Source: Gemmatimonadota bacterium
Lineage (GTDB): Bacteria > Gemmatimonadota > Gemmatimonadetes > Gemmatimonadales > Gemmatimonadaceae
Assembly: GCA_023249305.1 (NCBI GenBank)
Contig: JAHFCU010000015.1
Location: forward strand, 1,162-46,373
Direction: 5' to 3'
DNA: 45,212 nucleotides
The notes under the pieces are model-generated. The model searched no databases. It was not told the DNA's origin and worked only from the letters and a program-made list of their open reading frames with translations. The position numbers and the translations under genes were made by a program. Of the stretch, positions 41,896-45,212 are shown piece after piece. Each line of letters starts with the position of its first letter. Positions within the stretch are counted from its first letter, which is position 1.

Positions 41896-43002
41896 ATGCG
41901 GTTCAATTTCCTCGTCGCGACCGTGCTCGCAGCAGCGGCATCGTCCGCCTATGCACAGGATCCGTCCACCGCACCGGTACGCTATGTCATTTCGGTCGGC
42001 AACTATCCAAACGTCACCGGATTGCGCATGAACTTCCGCGACCGAACGCTCGGCGACGTGAGTGGCGCAAACGTAACCATCTGGTCGCCATATGACGGAG
42101 AGAGCGGAGGCAACGTGCGCGGGCTCGCGCTCGGGCTTCCGATGACTGGCGCTGGATCCATCCATGGCGTCGCCACGGGTGTCTTCGGCGTGGCGGTATC
42201 GAAGAATCTGACTGGGATCGCTGTTGCTCCCGTGGGATTGGGCGCCGGGGGACGTCTCAAGGGATTCTCCGTTGCGGGGGTTGGCCTCGGCACGGGCGGT
42301 GACATCGAAGGCATTGCGTTGGGCGGCATTGGCGCTGGCGCAGGTGGAAGCGTGCACGGCGTCGTGCTGGGTGGCGTTGGCGCCGGGTTCGCTGGCAACA
42401 TTCGCGGTATGGCCGGCGGGCTTGTCGGTGTCGGCGCCGGCGGGAATGCGCAGGGCATTCTATTTGGCGGCGTTGGCACTGGGATCGCGGGCAAGCTCAC
42501 CGGAATTGCGGTTGGAGGGATTGGCGTCGGATCTGGCGGCGGTGGACGGGGTGCGATCGTTGGTGGGATCGGCGCTGGCGTCGGCGGAGATTTCGAGGGC
42601 GTTGCAATGGGCGGCGTGGGTATCGGCGTCGCCGGCACCATGCGCGGCTTGGCGGTTGGCGGCATCGGCGTTGGCGCCGGCTCGAGCATTGACGGCATCG
42701 CGATTGCCGGACTCGGTATCGGCGCGCCAACCATTCGAAAGTTCGCACTGGCTCCGTTCGTCGGGGCAGTTCGCATGAACGGCCTGATTGTGGCACCAGC
42801 GATGTCTCGCCTCGAAAAAGGCGGTCGCATGCGTGGCGTTTCCGTGTCCGCGGTGAACGCAATGCGCGGTCAGCAGACCGGGCTCACGATTGGGCTCGTC
42901 AACTACGCGCGGGAACTCGACGGCATGCAGATCGGTGTGATCAACATTGCGCGGAATGCCAGTGTGAAGTTCCTCCCGATCGTGAACTATCACCGCAAGT
43001 GA
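41896..43002 (+). CDS. Secreted surface protein of 16-residue glycine-rich repeats (LA_2272-type)
   Basis: Signal peptide (MRFNFLVATVLAAAASSAYA). After a short domain (to ~70) the body, about 42105-42735, consists of some thirteen repeats, ten of them exactly 16 residues, consensus GG-x-x-x-G(I/V)-x-(L/V)GG(I/V)G-x-G-x; for example GGDIEGIALGGIGAGA and GGSVHGVVLGGVGAGF. The C-terminal part changes to GLTIGLVNYARELDGMQIGVINIARN-type units, the pattern of LA_2272 surface repeats. A regular Gly/Val/Ile period of 16 suggests a beta-solenoid or beta-roll. It may be a surface or outer-membrane structural protein. Downstream a terminator-like hairpin (43062). Confidence 0.78.
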   Translation: MRFNFLVATVLAAAASSAYAQDPSTAPVRYVISVGNYPNVTGLRMNFRDRTLGDVSGANVTIWSPYDGESGGNVRGLALGLPMTGAGSIHGVATGVFGVAVSKNLTGIAVAPVGLGAGGRLKGFSVAGVGLGTGGDIEGIALGGIGAGAGGSVHGVVLGGVGAGFAGNIRGMAGGLVGVGAGGNAQGILFGGVGTGIAGKLTGIAVGGIGVGSGGGGRGAIVGGIGAGVGGDFEGVAMGGVGIGVAGTMRGLAVGGIGVGAGSSIDGIAIAGLGIGAPTIRKFALAPFVGAVRMNGLIVAPAMSRLEKGGRMRGVSVSAVNAMRGQQTGLTIGLVNYARELDGMQIGVINIARNASVKFLPIVNYHRK

Positions 43003-43061
43003 TCGCGGATTTCGGATACTGATTGGGGGGTACGGACTGCGGAAGGGCATGTACGATGCGA

Positions 43062-43095
43062 AGGGCCAGCGTGACGCCGGCCCTGCTGTCTTCTT
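43062..43095 (+). terminator. Terminator-like hairpin after the repeat protein
   Basis: Left arm AGGGCCAGCG (43062-43071) pairs with CGCCGGCCCT (43075-43084) with one mismatch and a TGA loop, followed by a T-rich stretch (GCTGTCTTCTTTCC). Located 60 bases after the 43002 stop. Confidence 0.68.
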
Positions 43096-43150
43096 TCCAT
43101 CACTCGTTCTGCGCGCGCACACCTGAGCCCCCGTTCACGAGAGCGCGGCT

Positions 43151-43538
43151 CTACGCTGCAAGATCGTCGAGCAGTGCGTCGATGGCCGCGAACCTCTTCG
43201 GCCGCGACCGGACCGTTGCGCAGCGCGGTGTTGTCGGGATACGGCGTGTCCTTCTGGAAATCGAACGCCGGCGCCACGAAGTTGGCCGGCATCTTCAGCG
43301 CTTCGCATAGTGCGAGCATGATGGCCGTGGTCTCGGGCGTTGTGAGTCCGGGCAGTTCGTCAATCTGCAGCTCACGCAGGTAGCGCCGGCCGGCTTCGGT
43401 CGTGAACGCTGCGGCGCGGGCGCAGTCGAGGAGACTCGCACAACTGTCAGCGCGAATGAGCGCCACGACCCTCTCGGATTTGATGCGACGGAGTGTGTCC
43501 GCTTTCGACACGGCTGAAAATGCGTCCTTTTCTGCCAC
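43151..43538 (-). pseudogene. KDPG-aldolase N-terminus joined to another gene's remnant
   Basis: The minus-strand frame from the GTG at 43538 begins with KADTLRRIKSERVVALIRAD, resembling the N-terminus of 2-keto-3-deoxy-6-phosphogluconate aldolase. After LLDCARA it abruptly becomes AAFTTEAGRRYLRELQIDEL, then KMPANFVAPAFDFQKDTPYP, a segment from another, uronate-type enzyme that I cannot name securely. Shortly after, similarity appears to shift frame (FAAIDALLDDLAA, stop at 43151-43153). The frame continues to 42990 with no protein-like content. A deletion fusion followed by a frameshift explains this. Confidence 0.6.
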
Positions 43539-43655
43539 GAGCCTGGTACGCGGTGCCTGCGTCGCTGACAGTGGCTGACGCGCTGGTAGACTACTCGGTC
43601 ATGATGTGCAGGCAGGGCGTCTCGCCCTTGCTTCGGTGAACCACACGAATTGCAG

Positions 43656-43687
43656 ACGCCGCAGCGCTGAATGAGCCGCTGCGGCGT
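43656..43687. repeat. Perfect 11-base inverted repeat hairpin
   Basis: ACGCCGCAGCG (43656-43666) and CGCTGCGGCGT (43677-43687) are exact complements with a 10-base loop. No T-run follows, so an intrinsic terminator is uncertain; it may be a structured RNA or a leftover of an earlier gene end. Confidence 0.5.
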
Positions 43688-44070
43688 TCGCGTTCTCACC
43701 CCCACCCCTGGAGGTTGAGTCTGGTACCTAGGTCTTCGGCCGTTGTTCCATACGCCATCGTCGCAGCGACGTGTGGGTCTTGTCGCGAGTCAATGTGCCC
43801 CGAGTCAGCCGCACGCGAAGGGTCTAAGTCACGCGTCAAGTTGGTCGCGGAACGCTCGTCACGGACAGCGCCGAGAATCCGGTACGGGCACTTTCACCGC
43901 TTCGCTAGCGTGTGGGCTTGATTGATTCGTTTCCGGTCAGACTTCATTGGTGCGTGGGAGTCTGCCACGAGGAACTGGAGCGATAGTATATGCTTGTAAT
44001 AAGGTGTCGTATCACCTGTTACTGGTTACTTGACGACATGTGTTTACCTTTCCCCAGCTCCACTGTAATG

Positions 44071-44126
44071 TGTGTGCGAGACGGTTCCTTCTTCTGACTA
44101 TGAGCTGATGGCTTGTTTCGCACACA
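44071..44126. promoter_or_regulatory. Inverted repeat upstream of the SufR-like gene
   Basis: TGTGTGCGA (44071-44079) and TCGCACACA (44118-44126) are exact complements 38 bases apart, in an AT-richer spacer. This could be an operator, possibly bound by the regulator itself as SufR proteins bind inverted repeats in their own promoter, but the sequence is not a known SufR site. Confidence 0.45.
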
Positions 44127-44133
44127 TTTTCGT

Positions 44134-44161
44134 TTGCAAATTCAACTTTCCCGACTACGTT
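44134..44161 (+). promoter_or_regulatory. Candidate promoter of the suf operon, possibly leaderless
   Basis: TTGCAA (44134-44139) and TACGTT (44156-44161), 16 bases apart, place the expected transcription start at or next to the ATG at 44169. No Shine-Dalgarno precedes the ATG. An 8-base palindrome TTTGCAAA (44133-44140) overlaps the -35. Confidence 0.45.
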
Positions 44162-44168
44162 TATCGGC

Positions 44169-44867
44169 ATGGCGGCTACATCCCTCACTCTTGCCGGCTT
44201 CAAGGGCATGCGGAGCGACATCCTCGTCGCGCTGCGCAAGGAGCAGCCGCTCACGATCAAGGTGCTCGCTGCGCACTTTGGACTAACCGATAACGCGCTG
44301 CGCCGGCATCTCACCGACCTCGTGGATTCGGGTCTCGTCGTCTACCGCCGCGAGATTCGCGGCCAGGGCGCGCCGGTCTTTGCCTACTCCTTGAGCGACG
44401 CCGGCGAAGCGCTCTTCCCACGGGCGTATGTGGATCCCCTCGTGGACGCGCTCGAATCGCTGCGCTCCCGTGAGGGAACCGAAGCAGTCGTGCAACTCTT
44501 CCGCCGCCGATGGGATGCCATCGCCGAGGAGGCTAAGCCTCGCCTTGCGGCGCTGCCGCTGCAGGAACGCGCCCAGCTCCTCGCCGAGCTCTTGACAGCG
44601 GAGGGCTACATGAGCGAAGCGGTCGCCGGCGAGGGTGACGCCACGACCATCCGGCACCATAACTGCGCGGTCCGTGAGATCGCGCTGCGCTTTCCAGAGG
44701 TCTGCTCCGCCGAGGCGGAGTTCATCGAGTCGGTGCTCGATGCTCCCGTCGAACGCCGCATGCACCTGAAAGATGGTTGTCGTGCCTGTGAGTACGGTGC
44801 GACCGAACGCATCGCCGTGCACGCCGTCACGCGCGCGCCGGCTTCTGCCCCTGAGACAAGGTCATGA
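44169..44867 (+). CDS. sufR: SufR-like iron-sulfur-sensing transcriptional regulator
   Basis: 232 residues. The N-terminal winged helix-turn-helix (LTIKVLAAHFGLTDNALRRHL) with Arg-rich wing is of the DeoR/ArsR type; a helical domain follows. C-terminal Cys at 166, 179, 204 and 207 (CAVREIALRFPEVC, then CRAC) match the Fe-S ligand region of SufR, though the spacing differs from the cyanobacterial form. SufR holds an Fe-S cluster and represses the suf genes when clusters are plentiful. Its stop overlaps the sufB ATG (ATGA), so sensor and first biogenesis gene are coupled. Confidence 0.87.
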   Translation: MAATSLTLAGFKGMRSDILVALRKEQPLTIKVLAAHFGLTDNALRRHLTDLVDSGLVVYRREIRGQGAPVFAYSLSDAGEALFPRAYVDPLVDALESLRSREGTEAVVQLFRRRWDAIAEEAKPRLAALPLQERAQLLAELLTAEGYMSEAVAGEGDATTIRHHNCAVREIALRFPEVCSAEAEFIESVLDAPVERRMHLKDGCRACEYGATERIAVHAVTRAPASAPETRS

Positions 44868-45212
44868 GTTCGCAGATTGAATCACTGGTCAACAAGGAAT
44901 ACCAGTACGGCTTCGTCACCGACATCGAGTCCGACGCGATTCCACGCGGACTGACCGAGGAGACGGTTCGCCTGATCTCGGCGCGTAAGCGCGAGCCGGA
45001 GTGGCTGCTCGAGTGGCGCCTCAAGGCGTTCAAGCGCTGGCAGGCGATGACCGAGCCGCGCTGGCCCAACGTGAAGTACGGCGTCATCGACTACCAGGCC
45101 CAGACATACTACTCCGCGCCGAAGAGCGTGAAGCCGCTGCAGTCGCTCGAGGAAGTGGATCCCGAACTGCTCAAGACGTACGAGAAGCTCGGCATCTCGC
45201 TCAACGAGCAGA
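44864..45212 (+). CDS. sufB: Fe-S cluster assembly protein SufB (partial, window edge)
   Basis: About 116 codons before the window ends. MSSQIESLVNKEYQYGFVTD, then REPEWLLEWRLKAFKRW and EEVDPELLKTYEKLGI are characteristic of SufB N-termini. SufB is the scaffold on which [4Fe-4S] clusters form within SufBCD. It starts the suf operon immediately after its regulator. Confidence 0.92.
   Translation, partial: MSSQIESLVNKEYQYGFVTDIESDAIPRGLTEETVRLISARKREPEWLLEWRLKAFKRWQAMTEPRWPNVKYGVIDYQAQTYYSAPKSVKPLQSLEEVDPELLKTYEKLGISLNEQ

Larger units (their letters stand above)
43539..44168. other. Non-coding region before sufR
   Basis: About 630 bases without a gene. It holds a perfect 11-base hairpin (43656-43687: ACGCCGCAGCG and CGCTGCGGCGT, 10-base loop) of unknown role. 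Farther right are an inverted repeat (44071-44079 with 44118-44126) and a promoter candidate for the next gene. I see no tRNA or other RNA gene. Confidence 0.5.

Noticed and set aside
43700-43960. tRNA gene in the long spacer before sufR
   Set aside because: No T-loop sequence (GTTCGAATC-like) or acceptor pairing found.

Overview
The window is GC-rich, densely coded bacterial chromosome with mixed strands, short spacers and many 4-base gene overlaps. Several traits suggest Gemmatimonadota: a Ser/Thr kinase fused to a TolB/FlgO-like domain and TPRs, many secreted serine beta-lactamase-fold hydrolases, carboxypeptidase-regulatory/plug proteins, and a SufR-sufB locus. This assignment is inference from gene style; there is no rRNA or marker gene to confirm it. 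I see no IS element, prophage, CRISPR array, tRNA or rRNA.

Layout. 0-7.4 kb: an M14 carboxypeptidase cut by the window edge, a beta-lactamase-fold hydrolase, two NTF2/DUF4440-like lipoproteins, the Ser/Thr kinase and a membrane protein. 7.4-10.4 kb: two tandem paralogous secreted proteins with carboxypeptidase-regulatory repeats and a TonB-plug-like end but no barrel. 10.5-16.2 kb: an FMN reductase coupled to the remnant of a luciferase-like monooxygenase, then a coupled trio (alpha/beta hydrolase, matrixin protease, glycosidase-like protein with a discoidin insert) and a methyltransferase. 16.2-18.7 kb: ECF sigma, anti-sigma and PDZ protein operon. 18.8-23.6 kb: a second beta-lactamase-fold protein with a histone-H1-like tail, SufT-like protein, ribonuclease D, hydrolase and an ICMT-like methyltransferase. 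23.6-27.3 kb: 7Fe ferredoxin, then the 2Fe-2S and molybdenum subunits of a xanthine-dehydrogenase-family enzyme, then a cupin. 27.4-31.8 kb: a signalling operon of REC-EAL phosphodiesterase, single REC protein and four-PAS hybrid histidine kinase. 31.9-38.5 kb: a third beta-lactamase-fold protein, YhbY, an M23 lipoprotein, a thioredoxin-like protein, a Fic-like winged-helix protein, a ChaN protein and a lipoprotein. 38.5-40.1 kb: the FAD subunit and a MocA-like cytidylyltransferase that fit the molybdoenzyme 12 kb away. 40.1-44.2 kb: a degraded stretch with gnd and eda remnants around pdxB and a surface protein built from 16-residue repeats. 44.2 kb to the end: SufR-like regulator and sufB, cut by the window edge.

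The most unusual signal is a set of short tandem-repeat tracts of two kinds. One is a 7-base family (CTACCGT/CCACCGT). The other is a 10-11-base family (CTCTGTTGTA), close to one DNA helical turn. They recur at intergenic sites and both also lie in frame inside the molybdenum-subunit gene. They provide the stop codons of two genes and flank a perfect hairpin between convergent genes. Another recurring theme is gene decay: three remnants (luciferase-like, 6-phosphogluconate dehydrogenase, KDPG-aldolase fusion) sit beside intact neighbours.
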